The notes: generated by a model not told the origin, from the letters alone. DNA of 64,000 nt from Candidatus Ozemibacter sibiricus (GCA_003327425.1 QOQW01000001.1:62001-126000); one strand, 5' to 3'. Numbered from the stretch's first letter, positions 1 through 9,502 are shown. Program-made: numbers and translations.

Positions 1-578
1 GGAAGGTTGGCTTCGGCCAGATGGCGGGTGGCGGCTCCAACGCCGCCGTGGGTGTCGCCGCCGTCCGTGAACAGGTAGAGGCGGCCCCGCCGGTCGGGGG
101 GGATCGCCTTCATTCCCTCTTCGAGCGCTCCTCCCAGGTCGGTGCTCGCTTCGCGGGGCAGTCTCGCCAGGGCAAGATCGACCGCTTCCCGCTCGGGAGG
201 CGACTCGGCCCAGCCCGCCGGCAGGCGGTCGATCGTCCCGCACGGCCCGCTGAAGAACAGGTAGGTCGGCTTCACGTGCGAGGGCAGGTCGCTGGTCAGA
301 CTGGCGACGGTTTTCAGCGCTCCGGCCAGACTGTCGAAATCGACGGAGGGGGAGACGTCGAACAGGAACACCGCTCGGTGATCTTCTTGGAACTTCTGGG
401 TTTCCCAGCGGGGGTCGAGGAGAGCGAGGACGAGCAGTCCGCACACGGCCAGTTTGAGCCAGAGCAGTACCCGTTTGCCGGCAGCGGTCACGAAGATCGG
501 GGTCCGGATCCAGAAGAGGGTCAGCCCCAGAACCGGAACCAGCCACACGATGCCGTACGGGTTGCCCAGGGTGATCAT
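1..578 (-). CDS. Membrane-anchored von Willebrand factor A protein, partial (C-terminus beyond window)
   Basis: The frame is open from an ATG at 578 to the window edge, giving about 192 residues. It shows an N-terminal membrane helix (residues 8-24), a second helix (about 38-54) and then a vWA-type core. The MIDAS start FDVSPSVD matches DxSxS, and LYLFTDGGDTHGG resembles the later VWA strand. This is the BatA/BatB-like layout of a membrane-anchored vWA domain exposed on one side of the inner membrane. It starts 2 bp after the stop of the preceding Bat-type gene, so it is the fourth gene of the operon read leftward from about 4.9 kb. The C-terminal part is not visible, so further domains cannot be excluded. 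The exact role of Bat proteins is poorly defined (aerotolerance and envelope stress in Bacteroides). Confidence 0.75.
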   Translation of the reverse strand, partial: MITLGNPYGIVWLVPVLGLTLFWIRTPIFVTAAGKRVLLWLKLAVCGLLVLALLDPRWETQKFQEDHRAVFLFDVSPSVDFDSLAGALKTVASLTSDLPSHVKPTYLFFSGPCGTIDRLPAGWAESPPEREAVDLALARLPREASTDLGGALEEGMKAIPPDRRGRLYLFTDGGDTHGGVGAATRHLAEANL

Positions 579-580
579 GG

Positions 581-2296
581 TCAATTGCGCCTCATGAACA
601 ACCACCACTCGCCCAGCAGGACCAGCAAGGCGGCTGACAGCAGCCCCGGCCACGGCGACCCCAGCAGGTGGCGGGTGGCTTGCGCCGCCAGTTGCGTGCT
701 GGTGGGGGCCTGCGGCCGGCCTGGGGTGAGACGGGCTTCCGACGGGGCCTGCAGGTTGATGGCTACCACTCGCCCGGCATCCCCCGGCAGGGGATGCCAG
801 CCGGCGATCACCGGGGCTTGGCCGCGCCACAGCGCAGCCAGGCCGGCATGGCCGACCGGATAGGCCAGTCGCGGGAACTTGTCGCGCAGCAGGTATTCGA
901 GGGTATTGAACAAGAGAATGGGCAGGAAGAAATTACCCTGCAAGGCCGGGTCGTCGGGCGCCACGCCGATCCAGACGTGCGGGACGGGACGGCCCGCGAC
1001 CAGCGTCGTCTCTTCGGCCAGCAGGATGCCTCCTACCGCCTCGATCAGCGGGGTGCCCGGCAGGAGCCCCGGTCGCAAGGCCGAGGGGGGGGCGGCATCC
1101 CAATCGGTGTAGGCCAGCAGAGGGTGCTCGCCTGCCCAGGGCAGGATCTCGCCCGGCTGCACGGGACGCGGGCCGGGCAGGAAGGCGGCGGTGGGCAGCC
1201 GCCGGGCGTCGTGGGGCAGCGAACCCAGCGCCAGCAGCGCATCGAGGGGGGGATCCGCCGAGGCGGTGTCGGTCGGCACGAACGAGATCAGCGGCATGGC
1301 GCGACCCAGGCGGTGCAGGATGGAGCCGCGGGGGGCCATCAGTCCGACGGTCGGCGGCCGCCCGGGATCGGCGAAGTACCAGGCGTCATCGGCCGGGTTC
1401 CGATTGCGATCGACCGAGGTGCTCAGCCGCAGGATGCCCTGGCGAACCGGCAAGGGGGGCAGCGTCACGGTATGCAGCCCGGGCTGCGGCAGTCGAACCG
1501 GCGGGAGCGGGGTCACCGTGCCGTCGGCTTTCTCGAGGCTGAGACCTGCTTCGAAGGCGGCTGGCACGGCGGAAAAGACGGCGACGGTGCCTTCCAGGAA
1601 ACGGCCCGCTTCGTCGAGCGAGAGGTCGGCGCCAACGAGGGCGACATTGGCGCTGTCGGTGCCGAAGATCTCCACCCGGATGCTGGTCTGCGGCATGAAA
1701 TCACGCGGCATCGGCAGCTCGAGCGTGTCGGTCAGCAGGTAGATCTCGTCGGGGCTGAGCCCTTCCAGGTCGCGCAGCAGGCGCAACACTCGTTCGGGGC
1801 TGGGGGTGGCCTGATGGCCGGAGGTGAGCTGGGCGGCCGCCTGGGCCGCCGCCGGCGCGTCGGTGAAGCGTCGCACGGGGGTCAGGGTGCTGCCCAGCGT
1901 ATAGAGGGCAACCTCGCCGCCCGCTGACCGACACAGCTCCACCGCGCGGTCGCGGGCCTGCGCGAAGCGCGATGGCCGGAGGTCCTGGGCTTGCATCGAC
2001 GCCGAGACGTCGAGGATGACGATGCGGCGGCCGGCCTGCCCCGAGGACCACCAGGGAATGAGGGGGCGGGCGGCCGCCAGCACGGCCAGCCCGATCGCCA
2101 CGATCTGCAACAGCAGGAAGAGCGACTGCTGGAAGCGCTGCAGGAAGGAGTTGGGGTTGAGGCGGGTGACTACGATCTGCCACAGCCGGTTCGACGACAC
2201 CGGTTGCACGCGCGGCCTGGTTTTCAAAAAGTACAAGGCGATCACCGGCCCCAGCAGCAGCAGGCCGGCCAGAAAGCCGGGGTTGAGGAAGGTCAT
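581..2296 (-). CDS. BatA-like protein with aerotolerance N-terminal domain and vWA domain
   Basis: 571 residues. The N-terminus (FLNPGFLAGLLLLGPVIALYF) is the BatA-type first membrane helix with the conserved short loop before RPVS-like residues; a second helix lies near residues 58-80. A vWA domain begins at VILDVSASM (DxSxS MIDAS) and includes IYLLTDTLE. The C-terminal half is a beta-rich region plus a dispensable glutamine-amidotransferase-like fold often seen in such proteins, and a last helix (LLSAALLVLLGEWWLF) ends at MRRN. The start overlaps the stop of the DUF58 gene by 4 bp (ATGA), so the two are translationally coupled. DUF58-BatA-vWA order is the classic Bat/MoxR operon arrangement; no MoxR ATPase is present within this window. 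Confidence 0.85.
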   Translation of the reverse strand: MTFLNPGFLAGLLLLGPVIALYFLKTRPRVQPVSSNRLWQIVVTRLNPNSFLQRFQQSLFLLLQIVAIGLAVLAAARPLIPWWSSGQAGRRIVILDVSASMQAQDLRPSRFAQARDRAVELCRSAGGEVALYTLGSTLTPVRRFTDAPAAAQAAAQLTSGHQATPSPERVLRLLRDLEGLSPDEIYLLTDTLELPMPRDFMPQTSIRVEIFGTDSANVALVGADLSLDEAGRFLEGTVAVFSAVPAAFEAGLSLEKADGTVTPLPPVRLPQPGLHTVTLPPLPVRQGILRLSTSVDRNRNPADDAWYFADPGRPPTVGLMAPRGSILHRLGRAMPLISFVPTDTASADPPLDALLALGSLPHDARRLPTAAFLPGPRPVQPGEILPWAGEHPLLAYTDWDAAPPSALRPGLLPGTPLIEAVGGILLAEETTLVAGRPVPHVWIGVAPDDPALQGNFFLPILLFNTLEYLLRDKFPRLAYPVGHAGLAALWRGQAPVIAGWHPLPGDAGRVVAINLQAPSEARLTPGRPQAPTSTQLAAQATRHLLGSPWPGLLSAALLVLLGEWWLFMRRN

Positions 2297-3174
2297 GCCG
2301 GAAGGGCGCCCGCGGCGCCTTCGAACAGGGTCAGCAAGGTGGATTCGAAGGGAGCCGTGGTCAGGCTCTGGTGGTAACGCATGCCCTGGCGGTGCAGGAA
2401 CCCCTTCAGTTCGTCGATGGTCTCGCGCAGCACCTCTTCATACAGGGTCAGCACCTGATTGTTGATGGTCAGGCGCACCCGCGACTGATCTTCGGCGTCG
2501 ACCAGTTCGAGCGGTCCGGCCAGGTCGGGGGTCATCTCTTCGGGGCTGAGGATCTGCACCAGGTTGGTCTCGAACCGCCGGTGAGCTAGCCGCTGCAGTC
2601 CACGATAGAGGTCTTCCCCGAACAACGCATCGGTGAGCAGGAAGACCACCCCCGGCCGCCGGTTCTTGAGCAGGAAGCGGGTGATCACCTCGTCGAACGA
2701 CGGCGTGCGACCGGCCGGGGCGCTCTTTTCGAGGAAGCCCATCAACCGGTGGATGTGTCCGCGTCGGAAGCCGCCTTCCGAAGACGGATCGAGCGATTGC
2801 GAGAAGGTGTAGAGACGGGCGTGGTCGTGGTGTTGCAGCGCGATATAGGCGATGGCGGCCGCGATCTTGCGGGCGTGGTCGAATTTCGTCGGGGTGCCGA
2901 AGGCCATCGACTGGCTGGCATCGAGCAGGATGGAGACGTTGAGTTCCTCTTCGTTGTGGAATTTCTTGATGTACAGCCGATCGAGCCGCGCGTAGAGGTT
3001 CCAGTCGATGAAGCGCAGGTCATCGCCGGGCAGGTATTCCTTGTATTCGGCGAATTCGGCGCTCGACCCGCGATTGGGGCTGCGCCGGTGCCCGATCTTC
3101 TCGCCGCGGAAATGCCGCTTGGCGATGATCGACAGCAGTTTCAGCGACTTGAAGAATTTCAGATCGAACAGCAT
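2293..3174 (-). CDS. DUF58 domain protein (Bat operon)
   Basis: 293 residues from ATG 3174; a TTG at 3192 overlapping the upstream stop is an alternative start. It has the DUF58 signature: a basic N-terminal segment, RRSPNRGSSAEFAEYKEY followed by PGDDLRFIDWN, then a degenerate vWA fold with ILLDASQSM. DUF58 proteins normally sit beside MoxR AAA+ ATPases and are thought to help metal insertion or assembly of partner complexes. The gene is embedded between the coiled-coil membrane protein (upstream, stop at 3189) and the BatA-like gene (4-bp overlap), so all are probably made from one message. No membrane helix is evident; a cytoplasmic location is likely. Confidence 0.88.
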   Translation of the reverse strand: MLFDLKFFKSLKLLSIIAKRHFRGEKIGHRRSPNRGSSAEFAEYKEYLPGDDLRFIDWNLYARLDRLYIKKFHNEEELNVSILLDASQSMAFGTPTKFDHARKIAAAIAYIALQHHDHARLYTFSQSLDPSSEGGFRRGHIHRLMGFLEKSAPAGRTPSFDEVITRFLLKNRRPGVVFLLTDALFGEDLYRGLQRLAHRRFETNLVQILSPEEMTPDLAGPLELVDAEDQSRVRLTINNQVLTLYEEVLRETIDELKGFLHRQGMRYHQSLTTAPFESTLLTLFEGAAGALPA

Positions 3175-3188
3175 GGGATCGGCCTGTC

Positions 3189-4898
3189 TCAACGACGAGG
3201 AGTCGGGGTTGGGCGCGAAGCACCCTCGTCCTGGCGTTCGCGGCTCGGCGGATGCGGGGGCGAGGCCGGCAGCGCGTAGAAATCGCGCAGGAAGCGGCGG
3301 AGGCGGGGGGCGGCGCGATGACGTTGGCAGAACTCGTCGATCTCACGGCTGCGCGCGGCGGTCTCCTGCCCGGCCTGCCAGCGGCGCCGTTCCTCCTCGG
3401 TCAGCAGGGCTCCCTTGTCGTAGTCGGCCAGCCATTGCGGGCTGGTGGCCTGTTCGGTCTGGCCGTTGAAATCGAGCACCCGCCCCGGCGGAGGCTTCTG
3501 GCCTTTCCCCTCTTTCACGATCTTCTGGGGGTCTTGCGTGACCTGGCCGCCGGCCTGCTTGCCCCCGGCCCCGGAGGTGGTGCCGGGCGTCGGGCCTTTC
3601 GCCTGGCCCGGCGGCGGTTGCCAGGGGACCTGACCGCTCTGGGGACCGCCGCCGGTTCCCGTCCCCTGCCCGGTTCGCTGCCCCGCGCCGGTCGTCGCGG
3701 TGGTTCCGGGGCCGGGCTCGCGGCCCTGGCCGGGGTTGGGGCCCTTACCGGTGCTTGAACCGGGGCGTTCGCCAGGATTCTGCCCCTCGCCGGCTGGACG
3801 GTCGAGGGAGCTGGTGCCGCCGCTCGGCCCGGATGGCCCGGGCTGGCCGTCCGAACCGGTCTGGCTGCCTGGTGTCGACGACGATGAAGGTGGTTGCAGG
3901 TTGGACAATCGTTGGTTGATGCGCTGCAGGCTCTCCTGCCGTCTGGCCAGCCGCTCGAGTTCTTTGGCCACCTGCTGCGCGGCCTGCTGCAACCGCTCGG
4001 GGTTGTCGAGATTGTTGCGCATTTCCTGCAGCGAGGCCCGCAGGTCCTGGGTGGCACCGTGATTCAGGCGCGCCTGGGCGTTGTCCAGCGCTTGTCGCAA
4101 TGACGCGGTCTGGGTTGGCGACAAGCCTGCCCCGAGCTGCGTCGCCAGGGCGGCGGCCGCTTTGGCCGCTTGCCCGGTCTCGCCGCGGGACAGGGGGAGA
4201 CCGACTCCCTGGCTGATGGGTGATTGGGCCAGGGCTTCGCCGGCCTGTCGCAGATCCTGGGACGGATCGGCTCCGCGCACCGACGCCTGCAATCGATCGG
4301 CCGCCTGCTGCCGCTCGTCGGTCGATCCGGCCTTCTGCAAGGCCTGGACCGCTCGTTCCAGTTCGCGGCGCTCGCGGGAATCGCCTTGAAAAGCTTTGAC
4401 GGCCTCCTGGACGGCGCGTATGGCGGCGGCCGATCCGTCGGCCGGCCGCCAGAGGTTCAGCCACAGCAGCGCCAGAAAGAGGGCGATCAGGATGATCGGC
4501 TCGAGGCGCTCCCAGCGGCCGGGGGGGGCGGACTCGACCCCCTGCACGCGGCGATCGGCCTCCATCATCAGCTCGGCCAGCACAGGGCTTTCCTGTTCTC
4601 GGGGGGCGAATTCCTGGGCGGTGGTCAGCAGTTCGTTCAGATGCTGGGCAGTGTCGACAGCTCGGGCGGCCTCCGCCAGCGACAGTCGCGGACGGCCGCG
4701 GCGCAGCCAGATCACGGCGGCCAGGGGCACGGCGACTCCCGCCAGCAGCAGGGTCCAGGTGCCGGTCCACCAGGCGGCTCCCAGCAGCAAGCTGGCCGGC
4801 AGCAACGTCGCCCGCCCGACCCGGGCCAGTCGGAAGACGAAGGCCCGCTCTTCCAGAGTCTGTTTCTCGCGTTCGAGAATGGCGAGAAAAGCGTGCAT
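3189..4898 (-). CDS. Membrane protein with coiled-coil and Gly/Pro/Gln-rich linker, first gene of Bat operon
   Basis: 569 residues. Two N-terminal membrane helices (about 30-65) and a third (about 134-147, [15 protein letters not shown]) flank a charged region; residues about 160-330 are Ala/Gln/Glu/Leu-rich with coiled-coil character (repeated [14 protein letters not shown] type heptads); residues about 335-470 are low-complexity Gly/Pro/Ser/Thr/Gln; a short basic C-terminus follows. The layout resembles the large poorly conserved membrane proteins (DUF4175-like) that accompany DUF58/BatA genes. I do not assign a molecular function. A strong -35/-10 lies so close upstream that the ATG at 4898 is the predicted transcription start (see the promoter at 4905-4933). 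Confidence 0.7.
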   Translation of the reverse strand: MHAFLAILEREKQTLEERAFVFRLARVGRATLLPASLLLGAAWWTGTWTLLLAGVAVPLAAVIWLRRGRPRLSLAEAARAVDTAQHLNELLTTAQEFAPREQESPVLAELMMEADRRVQGVESAPPGRWERLEPIILIALFLALLWLNLWRPADGSAAAIRAVQEAVKAFQGDSRERRELERAVQALQKAGSTDERQQAADRLQASVRGADPSQDLRQAGEALAQSPISQGVGLPLSRGETGQAAKAAAALATQLGAGLSPTQTASLRQALDNAQARLNHGATQDLRASLQEMRNNLDNPERLQQAAQQVAKELERLARRQESLQRINQRLSNLQPPSSSSTPGSQTGSDGQPGPSGPSGGTSSLDRPAGEGQNPGERPGSSTGKGPNPGQGREPGPGTTATTGAGQRTGQGTGTGGGPQSGQVPWQPPPGQAKGPTPGTTSGAGGKQAGGQVTQDPQKIVKEGKGQKPPPGRVLDFNGQTEQATSPQWLADYDKGALLTEEERRRWQAGQETAARSREIDEFCQRHRAAPRLRRFLRDFYALPASPPHPPSRERQDEGASRPTPTPRR

Positions 4899-4904
4899 AC
4901 GCTC

Positions 4905-4933
4905 ATTCTAGGGGCCATTCCAGGCCCTGTCAA
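4905..4933 (-). promoter_or_regulatory. Sigma-70-type promoter of the Bat operon, apparently leaderless
   Basis: On the minus strand TTGACA (4933-4928) and TAGAAT (4910-4905) are separated by 17 bp. Only six bases separate the -10 from the ATG at 4898, so initiation at the usual distance would place the RNA 5' end on the start codon itself. There is no room for a Shine-Dalgarno site. A 5-bp inverted repeat (GGGCC/GGCCC, 4912-4927) sits in the spacer. Confidence 0.7.
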
Positions 4934-5036
4934 ACGACCTGCGCTCTCCCCCTTGCAAAAGTTCGGGGATCGGTATACATTCCCACCCGCGGACAAGGTC
5001 CGACATCTCGTGAATCAGATAAGGGGGTTTTCTTCG

Positions 5037-5696
5037 ATGCGAGTCAGGCATTTTGCCGTTGTGGCGCTGGTGTTGTTCCTGTGCTTGGCAGCCACCACCG
5101 TGCACGCGGGGGCGCTGTCCAAGATGACCGAGTGGTTCAAGACCAAGAAGGTGTCGACCACCGTTACCGGGAAGGTCGATTCGGTCGATGGCCGCAAAGT
5201 CATGTTCAAGACCGATGATGGCCAGCTTCTGCAGTTGACCGGCCGCAAGTCCGAAAAGATCGCCGAGCATCGCGGCGTTTCCATTCGTGTGTTCGGCAAT
5301 GTTCGCAAGCCCGATGCCCGGTTCCCCACCGGCGGCCTCGAAGTGCGCAATTTCAAGGTGCTCGAAGAAGCTCCGGCGCCGCAGCCTGCCCCCCAGCCCA
5401 CTCCCGAGCCTGAGCCGGCTCCCGAGCCGGTGGCGGAACCAGAGCCCGCTCCCGCTCCTGAGCCCGAGCCTGCTCCTGAGCCCGAGCCGATCGCCGAGCC
5501 CGAGCCGGTGCACGAGCCGGTCGCGGCCGAACCCGCTCCTGCCGACACCTACGTGGTGGAAAAAGGCGACACCCTGGCCAAGATCTCCAAGAAGGTCTAT
5601 GGCACCACCAAAGAGTGGAAGAAGATCGCCGAGGCCAATCACATCACCAATCCCAAAGCCCTCAAGGTCGGCATGACCCTCAAGATTCCGCGCTGA
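5037..5696 (+). CDS. Secreted LysM-domain protein with Pro-Glu repeat linker
   Basis: 219 residues from ATG 5037. A signal peptide (residues 1-24, ending TTVHA) precedes a small beta-rich domain (about 25-110: [19 protein letters not shown] and VSIRVFGNV suggest an OB-like fold). Residues about 115-165 are a proline/glutamate/alanine repeat (EPEPAPEP-type), a rigid wall-spanning or spacer segment. The C-terminus is one LysM domain ([19 protein letters not shown] to [11 protein letters not shown]), which binds GlcNAc-containing peptidoglycan. The predicted location is the periplasm, attached to the wall. The upstream region is shared divergently with the Bat operon, and a strong terminator follows the stop. 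The reading frame stays open further upstream, but those codons lie inside the opposing gene and precede the signal peptide. Confidence 0.85.
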   Translation: MRVRHFAVVALVLFLCLAATTVHAGALSKMTEWFKTKKVSTTVTGKVDSVDGRKVMFKTDDGQLLQLTGRKSEKIAEHRGVSIRVFGNVRKPDARFPTGGLEVRNFKVLEEAPAPQPAPQPTPEPEPAPEPVAEPEPAPAPEPEPAPEPEPIAEPEPVHEPVAAEPAPADTYVVEKGDTLAKISKKVYGTTKEWKKIAEANHITNPKALKVGMTLKIPR

Positions 5697-5712
5697 TCAG
5701 AAATCGGCCCAA

Positions 5713-5750
5713 CCCTCCGGAGACCACCCTCTCCGGAGGGATTTTCTTTT
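5713..5750 (+). terminator. Intrinsic terminator after the LysM gene
   Basis: A perfect 11-bp stem (CCCTCCGGAGA with TCTCCGGAGGG, 6-base loop) is followed by ATTTTCTTTT. It lies 16 bp after the stop at 5696, between this gene and the convergent pgl. Confidence 0.9.
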
Positions 5751-5827
5751 CACAGGCACCTTGGGCGGTGGTGCAGACGCTGAGAAGACGCAGCCCGCCA
5801 ACAACCGTCTACAAAGCTCGGAACTGC

Positions 5828-6640
5828 CTACAAGGCTCGGGCGGCGGGTGGATCGAGCAGCCAGATGGCGGGCCGGCGGGCGGTCAAGGCCCCGGCCGGC
5901 AGGTCGTCGGCCCGGCCGGCCAGGAGGCGGGCCAGGAGGTCGGCCTTGCCGCTGCCGGTGACCAGGAAGACCAGCGCGGGGATGGCGACCAGGGCGGCGA
6001 ACGTCAAGGTATACCGTCGCCCTTTGCCGTGCGGGGCCTCATACGAGGCGACCCAGGCCTGGTTCTGACCCTCGAATCCGAGGGACGCTCCCGGAAAGAG
6101 TGAGGCCGTATGGCCGTCCTCGCCCAAGCCCAGCCAGGCCAGATCGGCCGGCGCGTCCTGACCGGCGCGCAGCTCACGCAAGTGCGCCTCATAGGTGGCG
6201 ACGACCCGGTGAGGGTTGCCTTCGCCTGCCCCGGCAAAGGGGAGCCAGGCGGTGTCGGGCCCTCGGTGGGCCAGCAGCGTCGTGCTGATCAAGCCCTGGT
6301 TGCTGTCGGGGTGAGAGGGAAGCACGTCGCGTTCGTCGACCTGGATCCAGGTGCCGGCCAACACCGTCGGGTCGCTCTGGGCGGCTTCGCCCAGACGGCG
6401 ATAGACCGGGCGTGGCGTGTTGCCGCCCGATAGGGCGGTGACCGGCGGGCGGCCCAGCTGGCGGGCCAGCTGCCGGCGCCGATCGGCCAGCCAGCCCGCG
6501 ACCGTATCGGCATACGACTCGGCGGACGTGGCGATCAGCACCAACCCGCGTGGAAACTGCTGCCCGGGAAGATTGGTAAAGGGCGGCGGGCTCGTACGAG
6601 CCCCCGTCGCTGAGCCTGGCGAACCGGTGGCGCTGTTCAT
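5828..6640 (-). CDS. pgl: 6-phosphogluconolactonase
   Basis: 270 residues, normal for the SugarP_isomerase/Pgl family. It hydrolyses 6-phosphoglucono-delta-lactone to 6-phosphogluconate in the oxidative pentose phosphate pathway. Visible motifs: the phosphate-loop SGGNTP, the VDERDVLPSHPDSN block, GLGEDGHTASLFPG with the catalytic region, RYTLTF, and FLVTGSGKA. The N-terminal 25 residues are Pro/Thr-rich and precede the domain, so the true start may be slightly later. It overlaps zwf by 4 bp (ATGA), the last gene of gnd-zwf-pgl. Confidence 0.93.
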   Translation of the reverse strand: MNSATGSPGSATGARTSPPPFTNLPGQQFPRGLVLIATSAESYADTVAGWLADRRRQLARQLGRPPVTALSGGNTPRPVYRRLGEAAQSDPTVLAGTWIQVDERDVLPSHPDSNQGLISTTLLAHRGPDTAWLPFAGAGEGNPHRVVATYEAHLRELRAGQDAPADLAWLGLGEDGHTASLFPGASLGFEGQNQAWVASYEAPHGKGRRYTLTFAALVAIPALVFLVTGSGKADLLARLLAGRADDLPAGALTARRPAIWLLDPPAARAL

Positions 6641-8205
6641 GGCGCATTCCCGGGATGGGGCTGGCGCCCGGCCGAACGGGGCGTCAGTGGTCGCCAGTGT
6701 CGGTGGTCAGCCGCCAGCAGCGCGGCGGCCCCGGCCGGACCTTCGGTTCCCGCTTCATACTCTTCGAGGCGGGCGGGCGCTTCGCGAGCCCACCCTTCCC
6801 GGATGGGGTCGATGAAGGCCCAGGCGGCCTCGATCTCATCGTGCTGCAGGAACAGCCCGTCGTCGTCATGCAACGCATCCAGCAGGAGGCGTTCGTAGGC
6901 GTCAGGGCGGTAGGTGGCAAACGATTCCTGATAGGAAAAATCGAGATCTACTGGCGCGAGGCGGAACTCCATGCCTGGCACCTTCGATTGCACGGTGAGA
7001 TGGATGCCTTCATCGGGCTGGACCCGGATGACCAGGACGTCAGGGGCGATCGTCGTTCGCCCCGTGGCGACTTCCGGAGGGAAGATATGGCCTGGTACTT
7101 CTTTGAAAATGATGGCGATCTCGGTCAAACTGGTCGATAGACGTTTGCCGGCTCGGAGGTAGAAGGGAATCCCGCTCCAGCGCCAGGTGTCGATCCAGAC
7201 GCGCAGCGCAGCGTAGGTTTCGGTGGTCGAATCGGGTGCGATGCCTGGCTCTTCGAGGTAGCCCGGCAGAGGCGGGCCGTCTCCCCGCTGGCGACGAGCA
7301 TAACGCCCTCGGCACGTCTGGGTGGGCGTGTCGGCGGCGGCGATCGGTCGCAAAGCGGCCAGCACCTTCTTCTTCTCGATTCGGATACAGGTGGGCCGGT
7401 GGGAGAGGGGCGGCTCCATGGCGGTCAGGCACAGGACCTGAAGCAGGTGGTTCTGGACGACATCGCGCAGGATGCCGGTGCGGTCGAAGTAGGCCGCTCG
7501 CGTGCCGACCCCGATGGTCTCGGCGAAACTGATCTGCACGTGGTCGATGAACTGGCGGTTCCAGACCGGTTCGAACATGACGTTGGCGAACCGCAGCGCC
7601 AGGATGTTCTGCACCGCTTCTTTGCCCAGGTAATGATCGATGCGCAGGATCTGGCTTTCATCGGCCACCTCCTGCAGCCGGCGATGGAGGACACGGGCGC
7701 TCGCCAGATCGGTGCCGAACGGCTTTTCGATCAGCAGCCGGGCCGGGCAGGACGTCTGCCGGTCGCGGGCCAGGAAGGGGGCGAGGACGGTCAGGAACGC
7801 GCCGATCTGTTCGGGAGGGATCGCCAGGTAGAATAGCCGGGCGGGGGCCGCCCCCTTCCCTTCGATGGCCTGTAGAGCCTCGGCGAAGGGGCCGCTGGCG
7901 CCGGGCGTGTTCGGGTCGAGCGGCACATAGTGGAACCGTTCGTACAGGGCCTCGAGGCCGCGGCGGGGCAAGGGGTCGGTCGTCGCTCCTGCCCCTTCCT
8001 GCAGGTGGCGGATCAGGTCTTCGCGGGGCAGCGGCCGGCGCCCCGTCAGCACGACATGCAGATCGGCGGGCAGGGCCCCGGCCGCCTGCAGACGCGCCAG
8101 GGCCGGAATCAGCTTGCGGCGGGCCAGATCGCCGGTGCCGCCGCAGATGACCAGGGACGACGTGCACCGCGGGGGCGTTGGTTTCAGGAGCGTGCTCAGA
8201 TCCAT
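6637..8205 (-). CDS. zwf: Glucose-6-phosphate 1-dehydrogenase
   Basis: 522 residues from ATG 8205 (MDLSTLLKPT). The frame is open further upstream, but that extension overlaps gnd and is Pro/Arg-rich noise. It oxidises glucose 6-phosphate to 6-phosphogluconolactone with NAD(P)+. Motifs: nucleotide-binding CGGTGDLARRKLIPAL (residues 21-36), EKPFGTD (160-166), substrate-binding RIDHYLGKEAVQN (188-200) and VVQNHLLQ (249-256). Length and motif spacing are standard. It lies 10 bp after gnd and overlaps pgl by 4 bp, so the three enzymes of the oxidative branch are made together. Confidence 0.95.
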   Translation of the reverse strand: MDLSTLLKPTPPRCTSSLVICGGTGDLARRKLIPALARLQAAGALPADLHVVLTGRRPLPREDLIRHLQEGAGATTDPLPRRGLEALYERFHYVPLDPNTPGASGPFAEALQAIEGKGAAPARLFYLAIPPEQIGAFLTVLAPFLARDRQTSCPARLLIEKPFGTDLASARVLHRRLQEVADESQILRIDHYLGKEAVQNILALRFANVMFEPVWNRQFIDHVQISFAETIGVGTRAAYFDRTGILRDVVQNHLLQVLCLTAMEPPLSHRPTCIRIEKKKVLAALRPIAAADTPTQTCRGRYARRQRGDGPPLPGYLEEPGIAPDSTTETYAALRVWIDTWRWSGIPFYLRAGKRLSTSLTEIAIIFKEVPGHIFPPEVATGRTTIAPDVLVIRVQPDEGIHLTVQSKVPGMEFRLAPVDLDFSYQESFATYRPDAYERLLLDALHDDDGLFLQHDEIEAAWAFIDPIREGWAREAPARLEEYEAGTEGPAGAAALLAADHRHWRPLTPRSAGRQPHPGNAP

Positions 8206-8215
8206 AATGGGAAGT

Positions 8216-9193
8216 TCAGGCGCGATTGGTCGAATGGCCTGCGGTCGGGGCGCCGGGGGCGGCCGCCCCGCTCCCGTCGGCCGGCGTGGGTGACGTGGCA
8301 GGGGTGATCGCATGCCCGCCGAACCGATGACGCAGGGCGGCCAGGAAGCGGTTGGCGAAGGCGTCCTCCTGGCGGGAGGCGAAGCGGGCGAAGAGGGCCG
8401 CGGCGAAAGCCGGGGCAGGAACCTCGGCGGCGATGGCTGTCTCGAGCGCCCAGCGGCCTTCCCCTGAGTCGTCGACCCGGCCACGCAGCCCCGACAGATG
8501 CGGGTCGTCGCGGAAGATGCCCTCGGCCAGCTCCAGGAGCCAGGAGCGGACCACGCTGCCGTGGTTCCACAGGGTGGCGATCCGGCCCAGATCCAGGCCC
8601 AGGCCGCTGCGCTCCATCAGCTCGAACCCTTCGGCGTAGGCCTGCATCATGCCGTATTCCACGGCGTTGTGCACCATCTTGACGAAATGTCCGGCACTGC
8701 CTGGCCCCACATGCGCCCAGCCATCGGTGCTGCCTGCCAGGGCGGTGAAGATGGGAGCCAGCCGGTTCACCGCTGCGGCGTCGCCGCCGATCATCAGGCA
8801 GTAGCCTTTTTCGAGCCCCCAGATGCCGCCGCTGGTGCCGACATCGAGAAAGTGGCGTGGGCGCCTGGCCATCTCGGCATGCCGGCGCCGGCTGTCGCGC
8901 CAGTCGGAGTTGCCGCCATCGACGATCAGATCGCCAGGTTCGAGGCTCTCGGCCAGGGCCTGCAGCGTCTCTTCGGTGGCCGAACCGGCCGGAACCATGC
9001 TCCAGACGGCGCGCGGGGCCGCCAGGACCGTTCGGAACGCGCCCAGCCCTTCCACCCACTGGGCGCCGGCCGCTTCGGCCTCGGAGCGCCGGGTCGCCGA
9101 TCGGGCCGTGCAGAAAACCCGATGCCCGTGCTTGACCAGCCGTTTGATCATATTCATGCCCATCTTTCCGACACCGACGAATCCGATGTCCAT
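8216..9193 (-). CDS. gnd: 6-phosphogluconate dehydrogenase, short decarboxylating type
   Basis: 325 residues from ATG 9193, preceded by GGAGG at good spacing; an upstream extension to 9445 is disfavoured. It converts 6-phosphogluconate to ribulose 5-phosphate. Visible: Rossmann MDIGFVGVGKMG (1-12), VDGGNSDWRDS (91-101), LDVGTSGGIWGLEKG (116-130) and the catalytic helix GHFVKMVHNAVEYGMMQA (168-185, with the Lys and the HNxxEY motif). Its length of about 325 residues matches the short YqeC/GndA-like class rather than the 470-residue enzyme. First gene of the gnd-zwf-pgl operon. Confidence 0.93.
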   Translation of the reverse strand: MDIGFVGVGKMGMNMIKRLVKHGHRVFCTARSATRRSEAEAAGAQWVEGLGAFRTVLAAPRAVWSMVPAGSATEETLQALAESLEPGDLIVDGGNSDWRDSRRRHAEMARRPRHFLDVGTSGGIWGLEKGYCLMIGGDAAAVNRLAPIFTALAGSTDGWAHVGPGSAGHFVKMVHNAVEYGMMQAYAEGFELMERSGLGLDLGRIATLWNHGSVVRSWLLELAEGIFRDDPHLSGLRGRVDDSGEGRWALETAIAAEVPAPAFAAALFARFASRQEDAFANRFLAALRHRFGGHAITPATSPTPADGSGAAAPGAPTAGHSTNRA

Positions 9194-9502
9194 GCTGACC
9201 TCCACTGACGTTGGCTGGCCGCTGGTTCGCGGCCTGATCTTGCCATTGTAGGGAAGTTCGGGGGGGGAATGCAACCGACGGCTTTCGGTTCTCCGGTCCT
9301 CTGGAGACAGGGCGCGACATCCGCCGTGGGCTCCTACCCCTCGCATCATGAAAGCTGGGGTCATTTTGCTTGAATCTGACGGGATGCTGCGTACGCTGTT
9401 CCAGGAGGGGGCGAAAATTCCTCCGAAATCCCCTCTGGATTCCATGAGAACTTTATGCTATCTTCTCTCCCGCCTTTTCTCAGAATCTCAGGGAGGTCAA
9501 CC
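9194..9502. other. Divergent intergenic region between gnd and the 58-residue protein gene
   Basis: 309 bp without a convincing gene. It holds the gnd promoter near 9245-9274, and a GGGAGG ribosome binding site at 9491-9496 for the rightward small gene. An AT-richer stretch around 9445-9470 may contain the promoter of the small gene, but no clear -35/-10 pair was found there. Confidence 0.5.
9245..9274 (-). promoter_or_regulatory. Sigma-70-type promoter of gnd-zwf-pgl
   Basis: TTGCAT (9274-9269) and TACAAT (9250-9245) on the minus strand are separated by 18 bp that include a C-rich run. The predicted start lies about 45 bases before the gnd ATG. Confidence 0.5.
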
